Of a stretch of DNA of 64,000 nucleotides, positions 41,661 through 56,100 are shown one piece after another. The position numbers were made by a program, and so were the translations under genes. The stretch covers positions 104,246,767-104,310,766 of the forward strand of contig NC_089496.1 of the NCBI RefSeq assembly GCF_036850765.1, in the 5' to 3' direction. This DNA is from Saccopteryx bilineata. Its lineage: Eukaryota; Chordata; Mammalia; Chiroptera; Emballonuridae. The stretch's first letter is position 1; every line of letters starts with the position of its first letter. The notes beneath the pieces were generated by a model. The model did no database searches. It was not told the DNA's origin and saw only the letters and a program-made list of their open reading frames with translations.

Positions 41661-44600
41661 CCAGACACGATGGCCATCTGTACCCGCCCCGGCTGCTGCG
41701 CGTGGTGCATGGATTATCTCCGTTTAACTCTAGTTCGGCTCCAGGGGGGTGTGGGTAACGTTTGGTGCCCACTTTACGGAGGAGCCGCTGGAGACCCAGG
41801 GTGTCATTTGTGCACCAACACTCGCTAGAAAGTGCCAGCGCTAGGACTGGGACCTTGCAGTCTAGCCCCAGGGCCCCAACCTCACTCAGCCCGTGGAGGA
41901 TTCCTGGATTGTGTGATAGAGCTTGTGCACATAGCCACTAGTGACTACTTAATCACATGGGATGGGATCTCTTTGGTTTTGAGGAATTAAAGAATGAGGA
42001 AGTACGTTGAAATCTTTGGGCAGCCCAGAGTAGGTGCCTGAGCCGTGTGCGGTTGCTTCACGGATGGGTGTTTCCAGGAACCATTCATTCCTTAGGGTTA
42101 AGCGACAGCGAGCACGGTTTGTTTCAGTGATCGTCTATCGGTTTCCTGCGTGCCATTGTTCTCTGAAAAAGTAGTATTCTATTGAGATTTTTTACAAGCC
42201 CCTTAACACTTCATTTCCCTAGGGCACAAGATCATTGCTTGAGTTGAGAAAAACTTCATTGTCATTTAAAATTTTTTTAAATCATTTTTTTTTTTTCAAA
42301 TACAGTTGATGTTGGGCAGATAAAATGTATTATGTTCACTTTGTTAAAGATGACGCTGCCCAGGTGGAGGCCATTGCCCAGGTGATATTAATGTGTGTTG
42401 GGGGCGGGCTGTGGGCAGGCAGAATCCTTGTAGCCTGGGGCTTGGTTTTGGGATTGAGCTTTTCCCACCCCTTTTTTTTTTTTTTAAAGGTGACCAACTT
42501 TTATTCATTTATTTATTTATTTATTTATTTTTATTCTTTTTTTTTTTTAGAGAGGAGAGAGAAAGGGAGAGAGAGAGACAGAGAGGGAGAGAGAGAAGAG
42601 AGAGACAGAGAGAGAAGGTGGGGAGGAGCTAGAAGCATCAACTCCCATATGTGCCTTGACCAGGCAAGCCCAGGGTTTTGAACCGGTGACCTCAGCATTT
42701 CCAGGTCGACGCTTTATCCACTGCGCCACCACAGATCTGGCTTTCCCACCCCTTTTGATGTGGGGTGGTACAATCCCATCATGTCTGATGGGTGGCTTTG
42801 TGTTAAAGACTTCCCCTTTTGTATATTGGATTAAAGGTTTTGATTTCTACACTATAAAATGAGGGCAGAACAGGAGCTTGCTCTCTTGGTTCCTGAGATT
42901 AGCATGAGAGAGCAGAGAGCAGAGTAAGGCCACGTGGAGAAGGCCAGGAGAAGCAGCCAAGATGGCGGAGTGCTGAGTGAGAAGCCAGTTAGTGCAGAGT
43001 TTGTGCAGGGAGAAGGAAGGAGATGGGGAACAGAGGTGAATAAGTCTGATGAGCTAGGAAAGTCCTTTGATTCTAGGAAACTCGGATAAGTCAATAGCTT
43101 TGTGAGCACTGAATGTGAGTGGGTTTTGGAGCCCAGTGTGTACTTTTACTTGCCCGGGTGCAAGCTAGGATTAAAGAAGATGGCTTGCCCTGGCCAGTTG
43201 GCTCAGTGGTAGAGCGTTGGCCTGGTGTGCGGAAGTCCCGGGTTCAATTCCTGGCCAGGGCACACAGGAGAAGCACCCATCTGCTTCTCCACCCCTCCCC
43301 CTCTCCTTCCTCTCTGTCTCTCTCTTCCCCTCCCGCAGCCGAGGCTCCATTGGAGCAGAGATGGCCCGGGCGCTGGGGATGGCTCCTTGGCCTCTGCCCC
43401 AGGCGCTAGAGTGGCTCTGGTCGCAACAGAGCGACGCCCCTGAGGGGCAGAGCGTCGCCACCTGGTGGGCATGCGGGGTGGATCCCGGTCGGGCGCATGT
43501 GGGAGTCTGTCTGACTGTCTCTCCGTTTCCAGCCTCAGGGGGGAAAAAAAAAAAAAAAAAAGAAGATGGCTCCTCAGTTTTTGGCTCTGTTGTTTCTTTA
43601 CCGACTGTCCGAATCCAATGTGAACCTGCATGGGCGGTGGCTGTGATAGAGTCTGTGGCTTCTGGCTTTACAGTTGATATACAGTATTATATTAGTTTTA
43701 GGTGTACACCCCAGTGATTAGTAATTATGTAACTTACTAAGTAATTATCCTGATAAATTTTACACACATCTGAACATTTCTAATGGGATTTTAAAACTGC
43801 TTAAAAGTATCTCAGTCATCTTAGTCCTGCCTGAACTAAGGCTGAATTAAACTCAGACTTCATTTTGGTAACAGTGAAGAAAAAGATGACAATTATTTGC
43901 AGTTCAGCAGGTTTTTTATTTTTCATGTTGACTTGAAAAATAGATTTGCTTCAAAATAATGAAAGGAGAAATGCTCCGGCCCCTTATGAAGCAAGTAGGG
44001 CCAGATGGTGATCATTGCTGAAGCTGAAGCTGCTTTTTTACACACTTGCTATTTTCCATAGCAGAGATCGGGAACCTTTTTGGCTGAGAGAGCCATGAAC
44101 GCCACATATTTTAAAATGTAATTCCGTGAGAGCCATACAACGACCGGTGTACCTTATGCATTATCCAGTAAAAATTTGGTGTTGTCCCGGAGGACAGCTG
44201 TGATTGGTTCCTGCCATCCGCAACCATGAACATGAGCAGTAGGAAATGAATGGATTGTAATGCATGAGAATGTTTTACTTATTTATTTATTTTGTATTTT
44301 TTTCGGAAGTTGGAAACGGGGAGGCAGTCAGACTCCCGCATGCGCCCTATCAGGATCCACCCGGCATGCCCACCAGGGGGCGATGCTCTGCCGCAATCAG
44401 AGCCATTCTAGCGCCTGAGGCAGAGGCCATGGAGTCATCCTCAGCGCCCAGGCCAACTTTGCGCCAATGGAGCCTTGGCTGTGGAAAGGGAAGAGAGAGA
44501 GAGAAAGGAGAGGGGGAGGGGTGGAGAAGCAGATAGGCGCTTCTCCTGTGTGCCCTGGCCGGGAATTGAACCCAGGACTCCTGCACGCCAGACTGATGCT

Positions 44601-47120
44601 CTACCACTGAGCCAACCGGCCAGGGTCAAGAATGTTTTATATTTTTAACATTATTTTTTTATTAAAGATTAAAGATTTGTCTGCGAGCCAGATGCAGCCA
44701 TCAAAAGAGCCACGTCTGGCTCGCGAGCCATATGTTCCCGACCCGTTCCATAGTATGTTTTTTTTTTAAGTCTAGAAAATCTAGATTCTTACTGCTCTAT
44801 TTGCAGTAACGTGTCTGTCAAATTCAGGCTATTTTTGCTTGGAGTTTTTAGTACTAGATTGCTCTTGTTTTGTTATCGAGGTGTTTACTTTGATGGTGAA
44901 ACTACATATGTGACTGGGTAACCTTTATGATGATGATTATTAAATTTTTAAATATAGAATTTGCACAATGAGTATGTAACATGATTATCTCAGGTGGCCT
45001 AAAAGTCAAGGTCAAGGAGAGCTAGGTAATTTGAGCAGTAGAAGTAGGTGGGATTTAGGGGTCTCACATGCTGCAGGTTGCTTTGTAAAATGAGATGCTA
45101 AAAGTGATTCCACTAAGTGCTTCTGAGTAACCAATCAATTCACTTCCTTGCTGCTGTTTGACATTCTCACAGTGACCATCTTTCCACCGTAGAAAAGGAC
45201 ACAAATGGAGAAGTTCTGTGGGTGTGGTGTTATCCTTCCACGACAGCTCCTTTAAGGAATCTGCTGTTGAGAAAATGCTGCCTTACAGATGAAAACAAAC
45301 TCCTCCATCCCTTCGTCTTTGGTCAGTACCGAAGAACATGGTTTTATATCACAACAGTTGAAGTTCCAGATTCTTCAGTATTGAAAAAGGTATGATTGCA
45401 AAAAGGTCAAAAAACCAAAAATATCTGAAGTGATATAAGATTACTCCAGTAACTCATAGTTTTAGATTTTATCATTCACAGTATGCTTTTGAAAAACGTT
45501 ATATATGATTTTCATTGGAGAGGTCTTTTTCAGTTTCACTTGCATTTGACCCAGAAATATTTGTTGGTATGTATAATATGAACGACCCTGCCTTTGGTGA
45601 TGTGAAGCCTTCAGGTTATACTCTGATAGAGTTGAGATGTGGAAGTAGTTTCAAAGTAATGGCCTGGCCTGACCAGGCGGTGATGCAGTGGATAGAGCGT
45701 CGGACTGGAATGTGGAGGACCCAGGTTCGAGACCCCGAGGTTACCAGCTTGAGCGCAGGCTCATCTGGCTTGAGCAAAAAGCTCACCAGCTTGGACCCAA
45801 GGTCGCTGGCTTGAGCAAGGGGTCACTCGGTTTGCTGAAAGCTTGTGGTCAAGGCACATATGAGAAAGCAGTCAATGAACAACTAAGGTGTCGCAATGGC
45901 AATGAAAAACTGATGATTGATGCCTCTCATCTCTCCGTTCCTATCTGTCTGTCCCTATCTATCCCTCTCTCTGACTCTCTCTGTCCCTGTTAAAAAAAAA
46001 AAAATGGCCTGATTAGGAATGTGAAGAAGTATATTTTTCTTTTTTTTTCTTTTCTTTTTTTTTTCATTTTTCTGAAGCTGGAAACAGGGAGAGACAGTCA
46101 GACAGACTCCCGCAAGTGCCCGACCGGGATCCACCTGGCACGCCCACCATGGGGCGACGCTCTGCCCACCAGGGGGCGATGCTCTGCCCATCCTGGGCGT
46201 CGCCATGTTGCGACCAGAGCCACTCTAGCGCCTGGGGCAGAGGCCACAGAGCCATCCCCAGCGCCCAGGCCATCTTTGCTCCAATGGAGCCTTGGCTGCG
46301 GGAGGGGAAGAGAGAGACAGAGAGGAAGGCGCGGCGGAGGGGTGGAGAAGCAAATGGACTCTTCTCCTATGTGCCCTGGCCGGGAATCGAACCCGGGTCC
46401 TCTGCACGCTAGGCTGACGCTCTACCGCTGAGCCAACCAGCCAGGGCCAGAAGTATATTTTTCATTGTTAAAAACTGTTTTAGCCTGACCAGGCGGTAGC
46501 ACAGCAGAGAGTGTCGGACTGGGATGCAGAGCGTCCAGGTTCGAAACCCCGGTCGCCAGCTTGAGTGAGGGCTCATCTGGTTTGAGCAAGGCTTACCAGC
46601 TTGGACCCAAGGTTGCTGGCTCGAGCAAGGGGTCATTCAGTCTGCTGTACCCTCCCAGTCAAGGCACATATGAGAAAGCAATCAATGAACAACTAAGGTG
46701 CCACAACGAAGAATTGATGCTTCTCATCTCTCTCCCTTCCTGTCTTTCTGTTCCTATCTGTCCCTCTCTCTGTCTCTGTCACACACACACACAAAACTGT
46801 TTTAGAGGATATAATTATCCTTGACATAGTTTAGAAAACTTTCTTTTTTTATTCATTTGAAAATGGTGGTAAGGCTGGCTATATTAAGAATAGAAAGGAT
46901 AATTAAGGAAACTCATATATTCAGTAAGTTTTTTGTTGTGTCATTTGATATGGACAGGATCAGTGTGACATGTTGAAAACCACTGTGGTCAGGCCCATGG
47001 TGTCGCAGTGGATAAAGCGTCGACCTGGAATGCTGAGGTCGCTGGTTCAAAACCCTGGTTTGCCTGGTTGGGACACATAGGGTAGGGGAGTTGATGCTTC
47101 CTGCTCCTCCCCCCTCTTTT

Positions 47121-47162
<42 letters not shown>

Positions 47163-50100
47163 AAAAATGAATACATTTTTAAAAAATTAAAAAGAAAACA
47201 GAACCACTGTGGGTGTTTGGGCTTCCCAGTCCCAAACCACTTCAGTATTCGAAGAGGAGAACACTGGGGAGAAGTGGCTGAGCCCCCAGAATATTCCTGG
47301 TGGGGACTTTCACCTTCTCAGGGTAATTTTACAGCCAGTGAATGAAGCCTGTCCAAGATCTCCGTTTAAATGTAAGGAATTACATGTAAAACAACAGGAA
47401 GGCAACAGTGTAGAAACTGTTAGAGGGTTAAGACAAAACCAATTCATAATTAGAAAATGCAAATTTGCAAAAAGATAAGTTTTCCATGTGTCAGAATCTG
47501 TGGTTTATATTCATTAAGTTCTTGCTGTAAAGTCTTGATGTATCCTCAGATTTATTATGTTTTATACTACAGACTACCAAATTATAGCAACAACACTTTC
47601 AAATCTGGTTTTCAGATTTGAAAAGTAGCTAGATTTTGAGATTTTTCAGTTCACAATATGATTTTTTTTTTTTTTTGTACTTTTCTGAAGCTGGAAACGG
47701 GGAGAGACAGTCAGACAGACTCCCGCATGCGCCCGACCGGGATCCACCCGGCACGCCCACCAGGGGCGATGCTCTGCCCACCAGGGGGCGATGCTCTGCC
47801 CCTCCGGGGCATCGCTCTGCCGTGACCAGAGCCACTCTAGCGCCTGGGGCAGAGGCCAAGGAGCCATCCCCAGCGCCTGGGCCATCTTTGCTCCAATGGA
47901 GCCTTGGCTGCGGGAGGGGAAGAGAGAGACAGAGAGGAAGGAGGGGGTGGGGGTGGAGAAGCAAATGGGCGCTTCTCCTATGTGCCCTGGCCGGGAATCG
48001 AACCCGGGTCCCCCGCACACCAGGCCGACGCTCTACCGCTGAGCCAACCGGCCAGGGCCAGTTCACAATATGATTTTTAAAAATGTATTTCTTGAAGGCT
48101 TTGCTTTTATAAAGCTCTAAATTTTGTCTCATTAATGGAAACAAGAAGCAATTATCAGAAATTTATATTTATAATAATAGAGGCATATGAATGAAGCTTA
48201 TGTCAGTGCCCTTTAGATTATATAGTAACCTACAGAGAATGGACTATTTCAGAAACTGTATAATTTTTACTGGAAGACTTTTACTGAGTTGTATTTTGGT
48301 TGTTTTCCGTCTTTCAATTTCATGAATAAAAAATAGTTGTTAAATTGATAGGTTTGCTACAGCATTCCTAGCTCTGCTTTGATGAGATTAAGGGATTTTA
48401 AATAAAAAAATTCACATTTTTGGTATTTGAAATCTTTGTTTTTGAAAAACTAAAAGTATTACTTTTTTATGTAGGAAATCCAATATATGTGTATATAACT
48501 ATATGTGTGGATATACATATAAAAGTATAAGGAAGCAATTGAGGACTTGGTTACATTTTGATCTTTTTAATGCTGGTATATCTTGTAAAAGAGGTTTGTT
48601 AGAGTATAATAATAAAAATTAATTCTATTAAAGTATCTTTAAAAAGTGTACTTTTTTTGTTTCTTTTGGACAGGTGACTCATTTTTCTATTGTTCTGACC
48701 GCCAAAGATTTTAACCCAGAGAAATATGCCGCCTTCACTAGGATATTGTGTAGGTCTGTATGAAACTGTACTAAACGCTAATATACAAAAATGGAGATCT
48801 TAGTAGTTACAGAGCAGATTTCTCCTCTGAGGAAGCAGCTTTCAGCCTGTCTCCCCAACTTGATCTTTCCTGGCCCTTCAAAGACTGTGTTATAAAGAGG
48901 AACTTCCTCTTCTGCTCCTCTTATTTGGGAAGAGGGTAGAGGGGAGGAGAACATACAGTTTGTACAAGTATTGTAGTTCTTGGGTGTTTTGAGTCACTTG
49001 CCATTTGTGGTCTGCTACTTCTTCTCATTTCCAGTCTAGAACTTTCCTAAGCAGGATGGATAAGTGAAGTGTTTTATGGAGCGGTAGGCTGCTTCATATG
49101 TGTCAAGGTCTGTCAGTGGAAGTCATTTTGGGGAAAGTTAATGAGCATTTTGAATTATGAGAAAACCCAGGAAAGCATTTCTTAGCTAGAATTCAGTGGA
49201 GCTGAAAAACAGATTAATTGATTCATTGTGATTCAAGTAGACTCCTTCAGTTTTATCTTAGCTATTGAAAAAATTTATCTAAAAGACAGCAGTCTGTTTC
49301 TTGCCTTGGTGAGTATATCTAGTGAACTTTATGAAATCTTTCTTATGTGTTAGGAACATTGTTTTTTCTATAATGAAGGTTTGCAGGGTTTTACTTTAGT
49401 TTTGTTTTTTGTTTTTTAATATTCACTAGGTAGACTTAAAAGTCCAGGTGTTATATATTACTCTCAGCCCTCAGACTTATACCCAATAAGAAGTTCTTCA
49501 GGGGGGGGGGGGGAGGTTTGAATGACAGGAGTTTTGTTTTTCCCACTATTACCCTGATAAATGGTTTCCTTTTTGCCATTTTTATGTGCACACACATATG
49601 ACATAATGTAAGAAGACCTTCTCATTACCTGAGGGTTTCAGTTAGGTTGTATTTTGACAAAATGAACTCTTACTGTTTTTGCAGCCAACTATGGTAAGAA
49701 AGACTTCTTGCGGTCAGAAGATCAATTGCAGGTATATGGCTTGCTGTGGAGTACAAACAGTTGTCTGCTAATATGGCGCTGACACAGAGACATGGTTATG
49801 CTAGGGGAGACTCTGTCCAGCAGCTTGAACTTAAAACATTGCAAACGTGTTTTGGACAAGCAGTGGAACTCCCGTTTCATCTGATAGAGTTCAGATTACC
49901 TCACTCAGCTGAACTTTCTAGGAAATGTTCTGGGGTCCAGAAGGCAAGGTTGGCTTAGACCCCACCTCCTGCCCAGGAGGCAGTCCAGAGGGTTTCTCAG
50001 CTCCTGTGGTACCACGGCATTGTTTCCGCTTGTGCGCACCTGCATGCACACACTTTCTCCCCATGAGCACGTGTCTCCATGCACATGCACACAGACACTT

Positions 50101-53100
50101 TTAAAGTAATTTTTTTTCCAGTTACAGCTGACGTACAGTGTCATATTAGTTTCAAGTGTACATTATAGTGATTAGAGAGACATTTATTTGATAATGGTGA
50201 GGTTACCATGGACATGCTCCCTTCCATTTCTGGTAAGAGAAGCAGGCAGGCGTTCCTTCCACAGGATGCTGCTCACGGTGGCGGTAGAGGCCCGCATGGG
50301 GGCGCCATTCCCTACGTGGGATCCAAGCAGGCTGCCATGACCCCCTTCCTCTTCTGGTCTCTCCAGCTAGAGAACCCGGTAGAGGGTTTCACGCATGCTC
50401 GGAGTAAGTTGTCCAGGCCAGACTGGGTGTCCACCTGAATGCCGTCCCCAGGTTGTGGTTTTCCTGTGGATGGTTTTAGGGGCTTTCTGCCCTCTGTCCA
50501 GTCTCTCATAGCCCAGGGTTGTCTTGTGGGAAGTCACATCCTAATACCTTGCTAACGTTTTTCTTCTCCATCACTGTATATTGTTTTATTTTATAATTGT
50601 AATAATGTGATTTTTTTATTTTTTTATTTTTTGGTAAGCATATAGTTTTAAAAAACAATACAGGAGGGTGTACAGTGAAAACCAAGTCCCTTCCTTCCCT
50701 TTTCCCCAGCCTGCAGTTCTACCTCCTGACCCACCACCTCAAGGCCGCTCCTGGGCCTGTTTTCTTTATATACAACTGGAGATATTTCCTCCATATATAA
50801 GCATGTGGATGAGTTCATGGGCTTGACTATATTTTATATATATGATAGCTTATCACAGTCACTGTTCTCTACCCTCCTCGGTTTGTGCATTGAAAAAAAA
50901 TTTAAAAACACTAATGATTAACAAAATTTGGTAAGCAGTTAAAACTTTGTCATCTTAATGAAACTTAATGTACAATAAGTATCATTATCATTGCTCTATC
51001 TTAAACAGTGATTATGTTTTCTTCCCAATTTTCTAGCCCTTCAGCTGCATAAAGACCTAAATAGACCCAATCCTGCTTCCCAAGCAAAATTTAGATTCTG
51101 TTACTCATAGGAATAGATTTCCAGGGGAGGGATTGATTTCACAGACGAGCTATAAATGGGGCCAGTTTACTGTCAGCATTTTCGGAGAGTTGTAACATGA
51201 TGAATGTATCTAGTGTGCATTTATCACCAGAAGCTTAAAGGAGTTGGTTTCTTAATGATCTAAATATAGTTAGATCTGGGAACTCTGACAATAAATAGAG
51301 GTTCTCCAACTAATTACTGCTTTCTCTGTGAACAATGCATGAACCGCCTTTCTTGTCAAAGGAAATTCCAGCAATAAAACAGAGTTGTTATGACTAAGAA
51401 CACCAGCTGTGAATGGAAGACATAAAAAGAGAATAATGGGGCCTGGGAAAGCCCACAGTTCATTCTCCTGCCTGAAGGGACTAGAGCAGGCTTGCCCACA
51501 TATAAAGAGGGAGCCAACTTTAAAGAATTGTTGAAGGCCTTTCAAGTGGTTTTGTTTGTTTTTTTCTTTTTTTCAAATTAAATTTTAGAATTAATCATGT
51601 CATGAAAGATTCAGGCTTTCAGAAGTGTATTAGCAAGTTGGCTTCGATTATTTAAAGTACCCATGCCTAGCCTAGGTGCATTTCTCCGTGGGGTTCATGC
51701 GAAGTAAAAGCCCGATTGCCTTTGGCCCTTTCTTACAGAATGTACGTGAAACACGGGAGCCCAGTTAAAATGATGGAGAGTTACATTGCAGTGCTCACCA
51801 AGGGGATATGCCAGAGTGAAGAAAATGGCTCTTTCCTTAGCAAGGACTTTGATGCCCGAAAGGCATACCTTGCAGGCTCCATCAAAGGTAAAAATAAATG
51901 AAGAAAGAGGTGGGAAGGAGCGAGGAAAGGAGAAAAGAAAGGAAGAATGAAAAGAAGAAACAGGCCCTGGCCGGTTGGCTCAGTGGTAGAGCGTCGGCCT
52001 GGCGTGCAGGAGTCCCAGGTTCGATTCCCGGCCAGGGCACACAGGAGAGGTGCCCATCTGCTTCTCCACCCCTCCCCCTCTCCTTCCTCTCTGTCTCTTT
52101 CTTCCCCTCCCGCAGCCAAGGCTCCATTGGAGCAAAGATGGCCCGGGTGCTGAGGATGGCTCCTTGGCCTCTGCCCCAGGTGCTAGAGTGGCTCTGGTCG
52201 CAACAGAGCGACGCCCCGAGGGGCATAGCATCGCCTCCTGGTGGGCGTGCCGGGTGGATCCCGGTCGGGCGCATGCAGGAGTCTGTCTGACTCTCTCCTG
52301 TTTCCAGCTTCAGAAAAATACAAAAAAAAAAAAGAAACAGAAACCCATCCCAGGCCCTGGCCGGTTGGCTCGGTGGTAGAGCGTCGGCCTGGGGTGCGGA
52401 AGTCCGGGGTTTGATTCCTGGCCAGGGCACACAGGAGAGGTGCTCATCTGCTTCTCCACCCCTCCCCCTCTCCTTCCTCTCTGTCTCTCTCTTCCCCTCC
52501 TGCAACGAGGCTCCATTGGAGCAAAAGATGGCCTGGGCGCTGGGGATGGCTCCTTGGCCTCTGCCCCAGGCGCTAGAGTGGCTCTGGTTGCAACAGAGCT
52601 ACGCCCAGGAGGACAGAGCATCGGCCCTTGGTGGGCGTGCCGGGTGGATCCTGGTCGGGTGCATGCGGGAGTTGTCTGACTGCCTCCCGTTTCCAGCTTC
52701 AGGAAAAAAAAAAAAAAAAAAAAGCCATCCCAGATGATTTCATCCCGACAATAACAAAATCCCCAAGCCAAGGACAATCTCTCAGTAGACTATTTTTCTG
52801 TATTTCACATATATCGTCTACATAATACTTAATTCCTCCCCAGGAGAGCACTTCAAGTTCTCCATTTCCTTGTCTGAGTAGAATTCTGTCATGGGAAAGC
52901 AGACTTTTTAGTGTTCCTTTCTAAAAGAGTGGGACTTAACAGAGAAACGTTCTTTCATCAGTGGCCTACACTTCACCGCTCCAGGCCTCTGCTGACCTCT
53001 GTGGTTCTCTTTCCTTAGATCTCAGCAGTTCCCCCCTCCAGCTGGAGCACCCAGACCCCTGACCCAGGCTCCCATCCAGATCCCTGCCCTTTTCTCCTAC

Positions 53101-56100
53101 CTGGAAAATCCAAAATGGCAGAGTCGGCCCAGGGCGAAGGCACAGACGTCGGGTTCCTTAAGAAAGGGAGGAGGGGAACTCCAGGGTCAGTGCTTTGCTC
53201 TCTCCTCCCACAGCGCCTGTCTTCACTGTTGATGCTGCTGTTCTGTATGGTGTCTAAGCATCCCTGCGGAGGTGTTAGGCGTGCTCACACTACTGTCTCA
53301 AAAAGACTTAAGTAAAGACATGTGGGTACGTGGGAGGGAGTGATCACTGAACATTTTTTAAAGCTTAAGGAGGCTCTAGCCAGTGACTCAGTGGATAGAG
53401 CGTTGGCCCAGCATGTGGATGTCCTGGGTTCAATTCCTGGTCAGGACACATAGGAGAAGCGACCATCTGCTTCTCTCCCCTTTTTTTCCCTCTTCGCTCC
53501 CTTCCCAGGCAATGAGGATAGCTCAGTTGGTCCGAGCTTTGGCCTCAGGTGCTAAAAATAACTCAGTACTCAGGAGGAGTCTGCTTTACTATCTCCCCTC
53601 CTCTCACTTTAAAAATTAAACAAGCCCTGGCCGGTTGGCTCAGCGGTAGAGCGTCGGCCTGGCGTGCGGGGGACCCGGGTTCGATTCCCAGCCAGGGCAC
53701 ATAGGAGAAGCGCCCATTTGCTTCTCCACCCCCGCCCCCTCCTTCCTCTCTGTCTCTCTCTTCCCCTCCCGCAGCCGAGGCTCCATTGGAGCAAAAATGG
53801 CCCGGGCGCTGGGGATGGCTCCCTGGCCTCTGCCCCAGGTGCTAGAGTGGCTCTGGTTGCGGCAGAGCGATGCCCCGGAGGGGCAGAGCATCGCCCCCTG
53901 GTGGGCAGAGCGTCGCCCCTGGTGGGCGTGCCGGGTGGATCCCGGTCGGGCGCATGCGGGAGTCTGTCTGACTGTCTCTCCCCGTTTCCAGCTTCAGAAA
54001 AATACAAAAAACAAACAAACAAAAACTTAGGGAGTTTTTATGACACAGAAAGGTGCTGGTTTCTTTCATACCATTTACTCTGCTTTCTTGTGAGTCTGGC
54101 TTTAATCTGCGCATCCAGCATGGAGCCCTTGGGAGGCTGGTGTAGGCAGCTCTGACACCCATTCCAAGAAGCAGATATATGAATAGATATGCCATCCACC
54201 AGATAAGATGCTTCCGTACTAACAGCATTTACCTAAATTTATTGTTCGTGTTGAAAATAATTTTGCATTTATATGATAGGAATTCTTTCCAATGAAGACA
54301 TTCTTTCCTAATATATTTAATGCAGTAACCTAATTTCTTTTGTTTTAAGACATTGTATCACAGTTTGGATTGGAAACTGTTATCTTACACACAGCACTGA
54401 TGCTAAAGAAGAGAATTGTCGTCTATCACCCCAAGATAGAAGCCGTCCAGGAGTTCACCAGGTATCCTAATCATTACAAAGCGTGACCTTGGTTGGCAGC
54501 CAGTTTGGGGCACTTGGGGTTACTGTGTGCTCTGTTCTGTTGCACATGTGGTAAAAATAGAATATGTTAGGCTGGGTGAAGTACCATTTTGGTCAAATGG
54601 TCCAGTTTAGATTTAGCAATTCAAGGTCACTGAATTTGAACAAATTCTTTAACTTTACAAACATGAGTATGTTAGAGCAGGGAATTTGCAAACTTTCTTG
54701 CCAGAGAAGAAACATTTTAGGCTCACAGGCCATATGGTCTCTGTCCCATCTACACAGTTGTCATGGGTAGCAGCATAAAAGCAGCTGGAGGCAGTTCCTA
54801 TGTAAATGAATGAGCAGGGCTGTGTGCCAATAAAACTTTATGTGTAAAGACAGGCAGCAGCTCATGGGTCAGTTTCCTGGCGTCTGCTTAGTTAAGTTTT
54901 TCCATCTGTTCAGTTTTACCACAGACTTCTCTTATTTATTTATTTTTTTGACTCTTATTTTTATAATAAATATAGTAGGGTGTTTGTTTTTTTTCTTTGC
55001 CTAATCTAACTTGTTTTTAGATTCTTTTTTAAAACTAGGGAGGACTAGCACTTACGCTGTTTACTGTATGACAGACATTGTATAAGATACATTAAATTAT
55101 TAAGTTTACTCATGATGAGAAACTTGCAAGTATTATTGCCCTGTATTATTGATGAGAAAACTGAGGCTCTGAGAGGCTGAGTGGTCAGATAATGGAAAGA
55201 TGAAAGTCTTGGTAGTCAGAAAGACTTGGATTAAAATCCTGGGAAGGCAATCATTTGCTCTGTGACCACATAAAGGGTACTAATGTTTCTAAGCCTCAGT
55301 TTCTGTCTGTAAAATGAAGATAATACCTACCTGAGAAGCTTATTTTTAAGACTGAAAATAATTTGTGTAGAGTAATTATTGTTATGATCACAATTGCCGC
55401 AGATCTTGGGGGAAAGGGCCAGAATGTTTTCCCAGCACATCTCGCAGTAGCCATTTTACTGGGAGGTTTTTGTTTCGTTTTGTTGGGGGTTTTTTGTTTG
55501 TTTGTTTGTTAAATTTTTTTGTATTTTTCTGAGGTTGGAAACGGGGAAGCAGTCAAATAGACTCCCGCATGCGCCCGACCGGGATCCACCCGGCATGCCC
55601 ACCAGGGGGCAATGCTCTGCCCATCTGAGGAGTTGCTCTGTTACAACCAGAGCCATTCTAGCGCCTGAGGCAGAGGCCATAGAGCCATCCTCGGTGCCTG
55701 GGCCATCTTTGCTCCAATGGAGCCTTCTGTGGGAGGGGAAGAGAGAGACAGAGAGGAAGGAAGGGGGAAGGGTGGAGAAGCAGATGGGCGCTTCTCCTGT
55801 GTGCCCTGGCCGGGAATCGAACCCGGGACTCCTGCACGTCAGGCCGATGCTCTACCACTGAGCCAACCAGCCAGGGCTCGTTTTGTTTTTTAAGGCATTG
55901 GTCCCCAACCTTTTTTGGGCCACGGACCGGTTCAATGTCAGAAAATATTTTCACGGACCGGCCTTTAGGGTGGGACGGATAAATATATCATGTGACTGAG
56001 ACAAGCGTCAAGAGTGAGTCTTAGACGGATGTAACAGAGGGAATCTGGTCATTTTTAAAAAATAAAACATCGTTCAGATTTAAATATAAATAAATAAAAT

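Noticed and set aside
41006..41828. Open frames of 167-234 codons at the DENND10 start, both strands
   Set aside because: Same CpG-island effect. The real coding part is only the 55 bases of exon 1, continued by splicing to 45193.
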